Assembly (NCBI RefSeq): GCF_003286085.1
Contig: NW_020825591.1
Location: 1-64,000 of the forward strand
DNA length: 64,000 bases
Source: Drosophila persimilis
Lineage: Eukaryota > Arthropoda > Insecta > Diptera > Drosophilidae
Direction: 5' to 3'
Each line of letters begins with the position of its first letter. Within the stretch, counting starts at the first letter, position 1. The position numbers were made by a program, and so were the translations under genes. Shown here one piece after another: positions 32,283 to 42,945 of this stretch. Below the pieces are notes generated by a model. The model was given only the letters and a program-made list of their open reading frames with translations. It did no database searches and had not been told where the DNA came from.

Positions 32283-35276
32283 CTAGCCACTCTCGTTCCT
32301 TCGGCGCTCGCACCTACGCAGTTCCTTCATGGCGCCGGCTGCAAAGTTGCTCCAGGCCGACCATACCATGGGGTCTTCCACAATCGCCTCGATCAGGTTG
32401 TTCGGCGTGAGCTGCCCGCCGGCGGCTCGCCACAACTCCTCCCTAATAAGTGAGAAGCGCCCACATTGAAAAATGATGTGCTCAGCGTCTTCAGTGGCGT
32501 CGCCGCACCACGAGCAGTTCGGCGAGTCCTCGTGGCTGAACCTCCAAAGGTAATGGCTGAAGCATCCGTGTCCGCTCAGAAGCTGTGTGGAATGGAAATT
32601 GACCACACCGTGTCGCCTGCCGATCCAATATCGGACATCCGGAATCAGGCGGTGTGTCCACCGTCCTTTATCGGAGCCGTCCCAGCGGCTTTGCCATGCT
32701 CTGAGGCTTCCTTCACGGGCCTGATTGCGCGCGTCTCTCCTTGCCGCGCCGGCCCGGATGGCTTCGGCCACGGCCCTCTCCTCAAGAACCAGAAGGTCAA
32801 TTGGAAGGACACCCGCCAGGACTAGGGCAGCGTCGTCGGATATGGTCCGAAAGCCGCAGCAGATCCGGAGCGCGCAGAGTCGATGAGTGGCTTTTACGCC
32901 CCTAGCGTAGCTGGCAACTTTAATTCCATCCGCCCATACGTCTGCTGCGTAGGTCATGGCTGAGCGGACTACACTGGTCAGCAGAATCCTCCTCTCCTGC
33001 TTCGGGCCACGGTTGTTCAGCAGTATTCGGAACAGCGCCCGGCTCGTGTTTGCCGCTTTCTCCTGGACGTAGCATAGGTGTTCACGGAAACTGAGCCTGG
33101 TGTCAATCATCACGCCCAGATACCGAATGGCTCGTTTCGACGATAGTCTCTGGTCGCCAACCCTGATGTGAGCGGTCTCCACAGTCGAACGGGTGCTCAC
33201 CAATACTGCCTCGGTTTTATGAGCGGCTAGCTCTAGTCCCGCAGAGCGGAGCCAGTCTGCAATCAGCTGGATAGCGGTGTCACAATTTGCTTCGACGACG
33301 TCCAGGTGCTTGGCCACCACCGTCAGGGCGACATCATCTGCGTAGCAGGTTAGCTGACATCCGCCTGGTAGAGCTAATCTCATGACTCCATCGTAGGCAA
33401 TGTTCCATAATAGGGGACCCAACACTGATCCTTGGGGAACGCCTGCCGTTATGCCGTGAGTCTGCGCGCCGGCCTCCGTATTATACTCCAGCTGTCTCCC
33501 CTCAAAGTAGCTCCTTACGATTGCCTGAAGGTATTGGGGTACACCGCGCCGGCTAAGTGAATCCAGGATGCACTCCCACTTCACCGTATTGAAGGCGTTC
33601 CTGATGTCTAGGGTGACAATCAGGCAGTATTCCTTCTTGCCGCCCTTCCATCGAGTTCCCTCCACTGCCTTGGAGGCTATGTCAACTACTCTGCCTATGG
33701 CGTCCACCGTTGACCTCCCACTCCTGAAGCCGTATTGGTTTGGTGAAAGTCCCCCAGCATCCTCGAGTCGCCTCCAGCCTCCAGCCTCCAGCGAGTCGAT
33801 TAAGCAAATCGGTCGAAACGAGGAGGGATCGTCCGGCGGCTTTCCTGGCTTTGGCAAGAGCACCAGGTGTTGCAACTTCCACTGCGGCGGAAATAGTCCT
33901 TCCCGCAGGCACTGCGTGAATGCCTTAGCAAACTCGTGCGGGTTGTGTGCCATCGCCAGTTTTACCGCACGGTTGGGGATTCCATCAGGGCCTGGAGCCT
34001 TCTTGGCCTTTAAGCTCTGGGCCAGGGCGACGATTTCGTCTTCCGTAACCGGTTCGACCGAATATGCAGGCTGGTGTGCGACGGCACTGTTGGCCAGACC
34101 GTGAGTCCTGGATGGGAACAATGCCTCAACAATCGTCCGCAACTGGTCTGGGTCAGACGGCGACCCCGCGTTGCTGCCATGAATTCGCTTCATTACCGTC
34201 TTGTAGGCACGTCCCCACGGATCCTTCTCGGCTGAGTCGCAAAGCTGCAGGAAGCACTCCCTCTTGCTCTCCTTGATGGCGGTCTTTAGGGCTTTTCTAG
34301 CTCCGCAGTACTCCGCCTGTAGCCTTGGCCAGCTAGTGCCACTCCTTCTGCGAGCCCGTTGATATCGCCTTCTAGCTGACAGGCAAGTGCGTCTGGCCTC
34401 CTGGATCTCGTCATTCCACCAATAGGTCGGCGATTGCTTACCCTTGAATGGCCTCTTGCGACTCATACTGGCATCGCATGCGAGCAGTAGGGACTCCAGT
34501 AGCTGGTTGACCATCTGTTGAGCTGAGCCTCCGACCTCCATATTCCTCAGTGCCTCCAAGAACCTTGGAATCCGCATTGATTCGGGATTGTAGGCTGCTC
34601 TCCGGCTTGTCTGCGTTGCCCTGGTCAGTCTGCAACCACCTTCTCCGCCTATCGAGAACAACACTGCCTCGTGGTCGCTGGCCGTATAGTGGTTCCCCAG
34701 GCGCCAGGTGGACAGAGGGGAAAGGCTACTAGAGGCGAATGTAAGGTCGATGACTGACCCAGAGCCACCCCTGTTGAAGGTATTCGCGGTCCCCTGGTTC
34801 AGCAATGCTACGTCCAACGCAGCGAAGGCCTCAAGCAGTGCGTGTCCCTTGTATATGGCGTCCGAGCTGCTGCTTCTGGAGATGTCGCTGCCCCACTCCT
34901 GGGCCCAAGCATTGAAGTCGCCAGCAATCACATTTGGTGTGTGGTGCCTGGCGTCGTCGGCCAATTCGTCCATCGCTGCAGCGAAGCTATGACGGCTCAA
35001 GCTTGGGGGGAGATAGCAGCTATAAATCCATAAGTTCCCCAGTTTCGCCCTGACGAAATGTCGGAACACAGCGCACGCTGAGGGCCGCAGAGGAGGCTTA
35101 CCGCAAGCCCATATTGCTGCTTTTCCTGAGGAGCTTTGGACCCAGAATCCATCCTCGGGGGAAATGTATGGTTCGCTAATTATTGCAACGTCCGTTCTCA
35201 TGTCACGCACGGACTGAGCGAGCAGATCTGTGGCAGCCTCGCAATGGTTTAGGTTTATTTGGTAAAACCTAACCAT
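32283..35276 (-). CDS. R1-clade ORF2: endonuclease, reverse transcriptase, C-terminal zinc motif
   Basis: 997 residues, open throughout. Endonuclease: QINLNHCEAATDLL (residues 6-19), SEPY, GDFNAWAQEWGS (about 119-130), SDHEAV (about 200). Reverse transcriptase: KKAPGPDGIPN (about 425-435), GFRSGRSTVDAI, TLDIRNAFNTVKW, GVPQGSVLGPLLWN, YADDVAL (about 645). C-terminus: CSWCGDATEDAEHIIFQC, the CCHC motif of R1-type proteins. The enzyme would nick the (CA)n target and copy the RNA at the nick. Odd: after FRPICLIDS the region before AGGLSPNQYGF is about seven residues shorter than in the relative at 39,533-41,365, beside a CCTCCAG triplication (33,775-33,793), so activity is uncertain. The start was chosen because MVRFYQINLNHC matches the clade N-terminus. 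Confidence 0.9.
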   Translation of the reverse strand: MVRFYQINLNHCEAATDLLAQSVRDMRTDVAIISEPYISPEDGFWVQSSSGKAAIWACGKPPLRPSACAVFRHFVRAKLGNLWIYSCYLPPSLSRHSFAAAMDELADDARHHTPNVIAGDFNAWAQEWGSDISRSSSSDAIYKGHALLEAFAALDVALLNQGTANTFNRGGSGSVIDLTFASSSLSPLSTWRLGNHYTASDHEAVLFSIGGEGGCRLTRATQTSRRAAYNPESMRIPRFLEALRNMEVGGSAQQMVNQLLESLLLACDASMSRKRPFKGKQSPTYWWNDEIQEARRTCLSARRRYQRARRRSGTSWPRLQAEYCGARKALKTAIKESKRECFLQLCDSAEKDPWGRAYKTVMKRIHGSNAGSPSDPDQLRTIVEALFPSRTHGLANSAVAHQPAYSVEPVTEDEIVALAQSLKAKKAPGPDGIPNRAVKLAMAHNPHEFAKAFTQCLREGLFPPQWKLQHLVLLPKPGKPPDDPSSFRPICLIDSLEAGGWRRLEDAGGLSPNQYGFRSGRSTVDAIGRVVDIASKAVEGTRWKGGKKEYCLIVTLDIRNAFNTVKWECILDSLSRRGVPQYLQAIVRSYFEGRQLEYNTEAGAQTHGITAGVPQGSVLGPLLWNIAYDGVMRLALPGGCQLTCYADDVALTVVAKHLDVVEANCDTAIQLIADWLRSAGLELAAHKTEAVLVSTRSTVETAHIRVGDQRLSSKRAIRYLGVMIDTRLSFREHLCYVQEKAANTSRALFRILLNNRGPKQERRILLTSVVRSAMTYAADVWADGIKVASYARGVKATHRLCALRICCGFRTISDDAALVLAGVLPIDLLVLEERAVAEAIRAGAARRDARNQAREGSLRAWQSRWDGSDKGRWTHRLIPDVRYWIGRRHGVVNFHSTQLLSGHGCFSHYLWRFSHEDSPNCSWCGDATEDAEHIIFQCGRFSLIREELWRAAGGQLTPNNLIEAIVEDPMVWSAWSNFAAGAMKELRRCERRRNESG

Positions 35277-35350
35277 GTCCAGCGTATTGACTTGCCTTCT
35301 CTTTGGGTGCCATGGGGCACCTGTGGCTACCGGCTACGTGTGAGTGGGGC

Positions 35351-36667
35351 TTACTTACCCTTTCCGACACAAAGGAAGCATTTTGCCTCATTGTGGCAGT
35401 CGCTTATCTTGTGCTCCTCAGACCCACAGCGGAAGCACCACCCGCTTCTGTCTACAGAGCTTTTGCAATTAAGTGCAACGTGGCCGATCTCAAGACACCT
35501 GAAGCACTTTAACGGCAGATTTCGCTCCCGTATGCGGCAGACGGACCATGCCACTTTAACCTTACCAACGGATATCGCCTTCGTCGCAAGGGTCGCCGGC
35601 AAGCAAATAATAGCCCGCTGGGTACCACCAAAGCCTGGGCGCAAACTCTTAATGGCGTCCACATCGAGTGTAATCCCCATTTGATCGCTGAAGGCCTTCC
35701 TCACGTCCTCCGAGGTAGCCATCTCATCCAAGTCGAGCATCTCTAGCCTCGTCTGCTGGCTGAGTGCTCGCGCCTCCGCCTTGCCTCCTAGGACAGTGCC
35801 TATATCCTCGCGAAGCAGCTGCGCGGTCTCCTTCGAGGCGTCTTTGAGCTCCAATAGAAGAGCACCTTTGGCTGTTCGCTTCACTCTGCTCACACTCTCG
35901 CCTACCTTCTTCATCTTCTCGCTCTGGTTGCGGGTGACGAGGTTAAGGATCTCCGCGTAAGTCATTTCCCCTTTCGGCTCGATGATAATAACATCCGGAC
36001 GGGGCCTAGGCTTCCGGACGTGCGCTCTGCTCTTCACCTTCTCCCATTCACCTTCGGTAGGTGCAGCTGATTCGGTCTTCCTTGCCGGTTGTTCGTGGGA
36101 CTGCAACGTGGGATGGCCACTCATATTGATTCTCCGCTTCGGCGAGCTCCTCGTGGGCTTGTCCAGCTTCCTTTTCGGCGCATCGTGTTGAGGGGAGCAC
36201 TGCGTCTCCTGATCACGCCGCTCCACCCTCTCCTTCCTCTGAAACTTCGCGTCGTAGCTGTGAAGCGCGGACTTTTGCATCCTCACCACGTTCTGCGCCA
36301 ACTCTTTCATCTCTTTGTTGAGATAACGGGCGTCCCTCAGCATCTTCGACAATTCCGTCGACTTTTCTACCAGCGAAGCCAGGATCGCCCGCAGATCTCC
36401 TTCGGCCTTTGGTCCTGTGCCGCTTTTGGCTGTGGAAGCACTGCTGAAGTCAAAGGGATTGACAGGGACTTCTGCTGGTGCAGACACAGTCAGTGCTGGC
36501 AGCACTCTAAGGGGCGCCTTAAGTGGAGTTCCGGTACCAAGGCTTAGCTGGGCCGGCTTCTCAACTGCCTGCTCCCTGGGCCAAATGCCTCGGGGCGTCT
36601 GCCACTGTGGTGGGGAGCGCTGCAGGCTAGTTCTCCTCTCAAAGACCCGCTTTTCCTCCTCCTCCAT
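35351..36667 (-). CDS. R1-clade ORF1 (gag-like RNA-binding protein)
   Basis: 438 residues. The N-terminal ~230 residues are charged and low in complexity (ETQCSPQHD, KRKLDKPTRSSPKRR). A conserved core (TYAEILNLV, KEYC-like spacing absent; LEMLDLDEMATSEDVRKAF, about residues 310-330) follows. The C-terminus has three CCHC knuckles (CFRCLEIGHVALNC, CFRCGSEEHKISDC, CFLC...). It ends about 75 bases before the ORF2 start. The role by family is binding element RNA and forming the particle. Open and uninterrupted. Confidence 0.85.
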   Translation of the reverse strand: MEEEEKRVFERRTSLQRSPPQWQTPRGIWPREQAVEKPAQLSLGTGTPLKAPLRVLPALTVSAPAEVPVNPFDFSSASTAKSGTGPKAEGDLRAILASLVEKSTELSKMLRDARYLNKEMKELAQNVVRMQKSALHSYDAKFQRKERVERRDQETQCSPQHDAPKRKLDKPTRSSPKRRINMSGHPTLQSHEQPARKTESAAPTEGEWEKVKSRAHVRKPRPRPDVIIIEPKGEMTYAEILNLVTRNQSEKMKKVGESVSRVKRTAKGALLLELKDASKETAQLLREDIGTVLGGKAEARALSQQTRLEMLDLDEMATSEDVRKAFSDQMGITLDVDAIKSLRPGFGGTQRAIICLPATLATKAISVGKVKVAWSVCRIRERNLPLKCFRCLEIGHVALNCKSSVDRSGWCFRCGSEEHKISDCHNEAKCFLCVGKGK

Positions 36668-37176
36668 TCTTCCTGTTTGTACTTGCCAAATACTCGATTT
36701 GAAATTTGAAATTTAAAATTTAAAATTTAAAATTTAAAATTTGGGGCCCGCGCAATTTTCCGGTTGGCGCTCAACTTTCAAACTGGTTGGCCGATCTGGC
36801 AACCCTATGACTGTCCTACGCTGTCCGGCAACTCCTGGCTGTAAGCACCTCTGCTTGATCAGCTGATCCGTGAATACAAATCGAGGCAAGTGAAGCGATT
36901 TGAGTGAAAGTTGTTTTTATTTTTCCTACCACCAACACGATGGATGGAGAAATGCGCCAAAACCAACGATCACCCCCCCGGGCCTATCTGCTCGTCTGCG
37001 TTTGCCCCTGCAACCAACTGGGAAGTCTCCGCCGCCAGCCACCATGCGCAGTGAGTACGGGACGCTGAAAGCCTGACTTGAACCGTCTTCTGTTTTGATT
37101 CCAGGCGTGATACGGATTTTGTTTGTAGAAAACACGGAGCTCGCTTGCAAACACGACCGCACTTGGAAACTCAAAC
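36668..37176 (-). other. 5' UTR of R1L-1
   Basis: About 510 bp without an ORF of note. Contains five to six (TTTAAAA)/(AAATTT) repeats at about 36,700-36,742. R1-clade promoters lie in this region, but none was identified by motif. Confidence 0.6.
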
Positions 37177-39371
37177 TGTGTGTGTGTGTGTGTGTCTGAA
37201 TGGCTGGCGGTAGGTATTTTGAGAGCCCTTTTTTAATCGTATGTGTGGCTGATGGATTTTTCCTTTTCCAGGACCATAGGGCACTCTGAATGCCATGGCA
37301 CTGGATCCGGCCACCAACTAAGGACGATGGCGATGGCATTACTCGAACGGCACAGGTCCGGCCGCCCAAGTGTAATGGATGTTTGTGTGTGTGTGTGTCT
37401 GAATGGCTGGCGGTAGGTATTTTGAGAGCCCTTTTTAATCGTATGTGTGGCTGATGGATTTTTCCTTTTCCAGGACCATTGGGCACTCTGAATGCCATGG
37501 CACTGGATCCGGCCACCAACTAAGGACGATGGCGATGGCATAACTCGAACGGCCCAGGTCCGGCCGCCCAAGTGTAATGGATGTTTGTGTGTGTGTGTAT
37601 ATTTCCATTCCAGGTACACATGGCACTCTGAATGCCACGGCACCTGGTTCCAGCAACCAGATGAGGGCAATGGCGGAGAACGACACACCTACTCGAACGG
37701 CACAGGTCCGGCCGCCCAAGTGTAATGGATGTTTGTGTGTGTGTGTCTGAATGGCTGGCGGTAAGTATTTTGAGCGCCCTTTTTTAATCGTATGTGTGGC
37801 TGATGGATTTTTCCTTTTCCAGGACCATAGGGCACTCTGAATGCCATGGCACTGGATCCGGCCACCAACTAAGGACGATGGCGATGGCATTACTCGAACG
37901 GCACAGGTCCGGCCGCCCAAGTGTAATGGATGTTTGTGTGTGTGTGTGTCTGAATGGCTGGCGGTAGGTATTTTGAGAGCCCTTTTTAATCGTATGTGTG
38001 GCTGATGGATTTTTCCTTTTCAAGGACCATTGGGCACTCTGAATGCCATGGCACTGGATCCGGCCACCAACTAAGGACGATGGCGATGGCATAACTCGAA
38101 CGGCCCAGGTCCGGCCGCCCAAGTGTAATGGATGTTTGTGTGTGTGTGTATATTTCCATTCCAGGTACACATGGCACTCTGAATGCCACGGCACCTGGTT
38201 CCAGCAACCAGATGAGGGCAATGGCGGAGAACGACACACCTACTCGAACGGCGCAGGTCCGGCCGCCCAAGTGTAATGGATGTGTGTGTGTGTGTGTGTC
38301 TGAATGGCTGGCGGTAGGTATTTTGAGAGCCCTTTTTTAATCGTATGTGTGGCTGATGGATTTTTCCTTTTCCAGGACCATAGGGCACTCTGAATGCCAT
38401 GGCACTGGATCCGGCCACCAACTAAGGACGATGGCGATGGCATTACTCGAACGGCACAGGTCCGGCCGCCCAAGTGTAATGGATGTTTGTGTGTGTGTGT
38501 GTCTGAATGGCTGGCGGTAGGTATTTTGAGAGCCCTTTTTAATCGTATGTGTGGCTGATGGATTTTTCCTTTTCCAGGACCATTGGGCACTCTGAATGCC
38601 ATGGCACTGGATCCGGCCACCAACTAAGGACGATGGCGATGGCATAACTCGAACGGCCCAGGTCCGGCCGCCCAAGTGTAATGGATGTTTGTGTGTGTGT
38701 GTATATTTCCATTCCAGGTACACATGGCACTCTGAATGCCACGGCACCTGGTTCCAGCAACCAGATGAGGGCAATGGCGGAGAACGACACACCTACTCGA
38801 ACGGCACAGGTCCGGCCGCCCAAGTGTAATGGATGTTTGTGTGTGTGTGTCTGAATGGCTGGCGGTAAGTATTTTGAGCGCCCTTTTTTAATCGTATGTG
38901 TGGCTGATGGATTTTTCCTTTTCCAGGACCATAGGGCACTCTGAATGCCATGGCACTGGATCCGGCCACCAACTAAGGACGATGGCGATGGCATTACTCG
39001 AACGGCACAGGTCCGGCCGCCCAAGTGTAATGGATGTTTGTGTGTGTGTGTGTCTGAATGGCTGGCGGTAGGTATTTTGAGAGCCCTTTTTAATCGTATG
39101 TGTGGCTGATGGATTTTTCCTTTTCCAGGACCATTGGGCACTCTGAATGCCATGGCACTGGATCCGGCCACCAACTAAGGACGATGGCGATGGCATAACT
39201 CGAACGGCCCAGGTCCGGCCGCCCAAGTGTAATGGATGTTTGTGTGTGTGTGTATATTTCCATTCCAGGTACACATGGCACTCTGAATGCCACGGCACCT
39301 GGTTCCAGCAACCATCTGTGGGCAATGGCGGTCGATGACACGCCTACTCGAACGGCGCAGGTCCGGCCGCC
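37177..39371 (-). repeat. Higher-order tandem array in E4 3' UTR, segment 2
   Basis: Continues the array after R1L-1, with type A monomers at 37,271, 37,822, 38,375 and 38,926 (551-553 bp apart). The last C monomer carries the variant ATCTGTGGGCAATGGCGGTC, also seen in the E2 and E5 3' UTRs. Confidence 0.9.
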
Positions 39372-39387
39372 CAAGTGTAATGGATGT
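39372..39387. repeat. Target-site duplication of R1L-2, left copy
   Basis: CAAGTGTAATGGATGT, repeated at 42,946-42,961. Its length of 16 bp suits an R1-clade insertion. Confidence 0.85.
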
Positions 39388-39532
39388 TTTTTTTTTTTTT
39401 TATATTCATATACTTATTTATTTGCTCTATAATATTTACAATTTATATTTATCGGACAAGAGTGTGTTGGGACTAGGGGCCCCGCGGACTGCGGTACTGC
39501 CGCAAAGCATTGCTTCGCAGTGGCGTGGACTC

Positions 39533-42468
39533 CTACTCCGTCTGCTCCTTCCGCCTTCTCTCCAGGGACCTAAGCGTTCGCATCACGCTAGAGGCGAACT
39601 CCGCGGCCGCATCCCACACCTTCGGGTCTGCCAGCATCAGCGGCACCAGAGTCTCGGTGCTGACCCTAGACCCTGCTACTGTCCCCAATGTCTGACGCTC
39701 GAGGTCAAACCTGTGGCAGTCGAAGAGGACGTGGCGAGCGTCCTCCTCTATGCCTGTGCCACACTCGGGGCACCAGTCCTCTGTCTCGTGGCCGAAGCGC
39801 TTGAGGTAGCCGCGGAAGCAGCCATGTCCGCTCAGTGCCTGGGTAAGGTAGAAATCCACCTGGCCGTGCTTCCTTTCAACCCAGCATGCTATGCTTGGGA
39901 TGAGGGTGTGGGTCCATCGGCCTTTGGGTGAGTGGTCCCATCGAGTCTGCCATCTGTCTATGCTGGTCCTTCTGGCGGCGTCCTTAATTTCTGCTTTGGA
40001 GCGTGCCTCGGCTGCACTGTCCGTCATGGCATCATGGATCTCCTTCCTCTCCCTTATCAGCTCCCTGAGCGGGACTTGCCCGGCAATGACTAACGCGGCT
40101 TCGTCTGAGATGGTCCGGAACGAGCACGCGATCCTAATGGCGCACAGTCTGTACGTTGCCTCTACTCCTCGCATGTAGCTCCTCACCTTCGCGGCTTCTG
40201 CCCACACCGGAGCGGCGTAGAGCATCTGCGACGTCACGACGCTCGTCAGCAGTTTTCTCGTTGCCTGCTTTGGCCCTCTGGTGTTTAGCAGCATCCTGGA
40301 TAGCGCTCCCGCGGTCCCACCGGCCTTCGTGTGGACGTATTCCAGATGCTCTTTGAAGGAAAGGCGCGTGTCGATGAGGACTCCAAGGTACTTGATGGAC
40401 CTCTGCGATTCGATCGCGGTCCCACCAACCTGTACTCTGGCGGTCTCGACCACTTTACGGCTGGATATCAGGACCGCCTCCGTTTTTTGGGCCGCCAGCT
40501 CCAGCCCCGCGGCGGATAGCCACGCCTCGACGGCTTGTATGGCGACGTTGGCAAGCTCCTCCACTGCGGCAAGTTCCTTCGCTACCGCCACTATTGCGAC
40601 GTCGTCAGCGAAGCCCACCAGGTTACTGTTGGCTGGCATCGGGAGCCGTAGGACCCCGTCGTACATAGCGTTCCAGAGCAGAGGTCCCAAAACGGAGCCC
40701 TGCGGGACTCCGGCTGAGACTTCGTATGCCCTAGAGCCCTGACATGTGTCCATTGTCAGCACCCTATTGCTGAAATAGCTGCGCGCTATATTCAGTAGGT
40801 AGCCCGGGATGTTGAAGGACCTCAGTGCCTCCAGCGTCCGGGTCCAGTCGGCCGAGTTGAAGGCGTTCCTTATGTCCAGTGTCACCACCAGACAATAGGA
40901 CTTGGTTCCGCCTCTCCACCTGGTCCCAGCAATGGCTTCCTCCGCCGTTTGTACGACCCTCAAGATGGCGTCCAGCGTCGACCTCCCTTTCCTGAACCCG
41001 TATTGGTTCTGGGAGAGACCGCCTGCTGCTTCGATGGCTGCGCTCAGCCTCGCACCGATCACCCTTTCGAAGACTTTTCCCATGGAGTCCAGAAGGCAGA
41101 TGGGCCTGTAGGAAGAGGCCACCCCTGGCGGCTTGCCCGGCTTGGTTAATAGTAGGAGCCGTTGCCTTTTCCACCTCTCGGGGAACGTCCCCTCCTGGAG
41201 GCATTTGTTGAAAAGGCCCGCAACTTCCCTCGGGAGTAGAAGAAGTGCCAGCTTCAACGCGCTGTTGGGGATCGCATCCGGACCCGGAGCCTTCCTAGGT
41301 ATCAGGTTTCTGCCTGCCTGCAACACCTCGGCTTTCCTCGAGGAAACAGTACCCTGACTATACACTCCAGTGCCTCTGGATCTGTTGGAGCTTTGCTGCC
41401 TGCGTTCAGCCTCTTCACCACCATCCTGTACGCGCCTCCCCAGGGGTCCTCTTCGGCGGCATCACACAGCTTAAGGAAGCATTCCCTCTTGCTGTTCCTT
41501 ATGGCGGTCTTCAGCTCCTTCCTCGCCGCTTTGTAGGACTCGCTGCATTGGGCCAAGCGCGGTGTGCCTCTGGCTCGCTGGAGCAGCCTTCTGGCCCGGT
41601 GGCAGGTTCTACGGAGAGCCGCGATCGCTTCGCTCCACCAGAAAACTGGATCCTTGTGCTTCCGGAACGTCCCTCTCGGTAGCATGCTCTGGTCGCAGGC
41701 GCCTTCAAGTGCGTCCGCAAATTTGGTCGCCATGTCGTTGGCTCCGTCTGCATCGTTTGCAGAGTAGCCCTCAAGGGCGCTTGCGAAGACTTGGGCCCTC
41801 AGCGTGTCCTGGCGGTACGCCTTCCCATGCCGGAACGGGGTACCTCTCGATCGGGCAAGGGTGCCCAGGGTGCATAGTATGGCCTCGTGGTCGCTGGCAG
41901 TGTATGCGTCGCTGATCCTCCATCGGGCGTACCGGGCCAGCGTGCTGCTGGCATAGGTGAGATCGATGATCGACCCTACACCTGCCCTGCTGAAAGTTTG
42001 TTGGGACCCTTCGTTCAGAAGGACGACGTCCAGAGAGGCAAAAGCCTCCAGCACCGTGCGGCCTCTGGCGTTTGTACGGGAGGACCCCCATTCCAGGGCC
42101 CAGGCGTTGAAGTCGCCTCCGACTACGACGTTGTTCCGTCCTCGCAGATCGCAGCTCAGCTCGTCCATAATGCGGCTGAAAGTCTCCAGTGAGAGGCTGG
42201 GTGCCAGGTAGCAGCTGTAGAACCATATGCCGCCTACATACCCTCGGACGAATCCGTCAGCCGACCTGGTGTCGCTCAATTGCGGCGCGTCGACGCCACA
42301 GAGCCACAGGGCCGCTTTGCCAGTAAGGTCCGTGGCCCAGTCGCTGCTGCTGCCCACCTTATGTGGTTCGCTGAGGAGTGCCACATCAGAGCCAAGCTCG
42401 CGCACCGTCTGCGTCAGGAGATCCTGTGCGGCCCTGCAGTGATTCAGGTTGAGTTGAATCAACTGCAT
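39533..42468 (-). pseudogene. R1-clade ORF2 (R1L-2), one frameshift
   Basis: From MQLIQLNLNHCRAAQDLL at 42,468 the endonuclease is open to about 41,302 (GDFNAWALEWGS at about 42,090, SDHEAIL). The RT continues in another frame from about 41,365 (KAPGPDAIPNSALKLALL, YGFRKGRSTLDAI, GVPQGSVLGPLLWN, FADDVAIV) to the C-terminal CPECGTGIEEDARHVLFDC motif. The frame changes between 41,302 and 41,365. The catalytic box reads FADD where R1L-1 has YADD; FADD is tolerated in some RTs. Confidence 0.88.
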
Positions 42469-42945
42469 GTCGTCCTGGTTTTGCCGACCCCGCTTCGCGT
42501 GGCTGGGCAGTTTTTAGTGCCTGCCTGGTGCGTGACCTCCTTCTTTCCAGCTGCTGAGCAGATGAAGCACGCAGGCTCTTTTTTGCATTCTGCAACTTTG
42601 TGCCCTTTTTCCCCGCATTTGATGCAGCAGCCACTCCTCTTGCAGTTCCGTGCGATATGCCCGGGTTCCAGGCATCGGTAGCACCTTGGGAGTCCATCTC
42701 TTTCCCGGATCCTACATATGGTCCAGCCGATCCTCACCTTGCCGCCTTTCAGGACCGCTTGGCCCAGGGAGAGGGGCAAGCTGACCACCGCCAGCTGGGA
42801 CTCCGCGTATCCGCGGAGTTGAATTGGCGAGTTAGAGCGGCACAGATCTCCTGCTCCGTCGCGAGGGAGTCGATGTCCCGTATCTCCAATATGGCCACCT
42901 TCGAGTCTTCCGTCATTGCTCGCACAGACGCTCCATCGCCGAGGA
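42459..42945 (-). pseudogene. R1-clade ORF1 C-terminal remnant (R1L-2)
   Basis: Carries the knuckles CYRCLEPGHIARNC, CIKCGEKGHKVAEC and CFICSAAGKK. Upstream of about 42,788 the frame shifts, and the sequence ends at the truncation point 42,945. It overlaps the ORF2 start by about 10 bases. Confidence 0.8.

Larger units (their letters stand above)
32112..37176 (-). mobile_element. R1-clade non-LTR retrotransposon, full length (R1L-1 here)
   Basis: 5.07 kb: 3' poly(A) (T15 on the plus strand at 32,112-32,126), ORF2, ORF1 and a 5' UTR of about 510 bp ending at 37,176. Both ends abut (TG)n (plus strand), and removing the element restores a normal array step. R1-clade members Waldo and Mino are known to insert into AC-rich simple repeats, which fits. 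Both ORFs are open, so it is the least damaged element in the window. Confidence 0.9.
39388..42945 (-). mobile_element. R1-clade non-LTR retrotransposon, 5'-truncated (R1L-2 here)
   Basis: 3.56 kb between 16-bp duplications, with poly(A) (T-run to 39,401), ORF2 and only the C-terminal part of ORF1. It is related to R1L-1 but clearly a different lineage (ORF2 moderately similar by eye). It is inserted a few bases before the (TG)n that R1L-1 used. Confidence 0.88.

Noticed and set aside
32283..42468. The two R1-clade insertions as R1 elements marking rDNA
   Set aside because: No 28S rDNA sequence flanks them; both are flanked by telomere-unit monomers.
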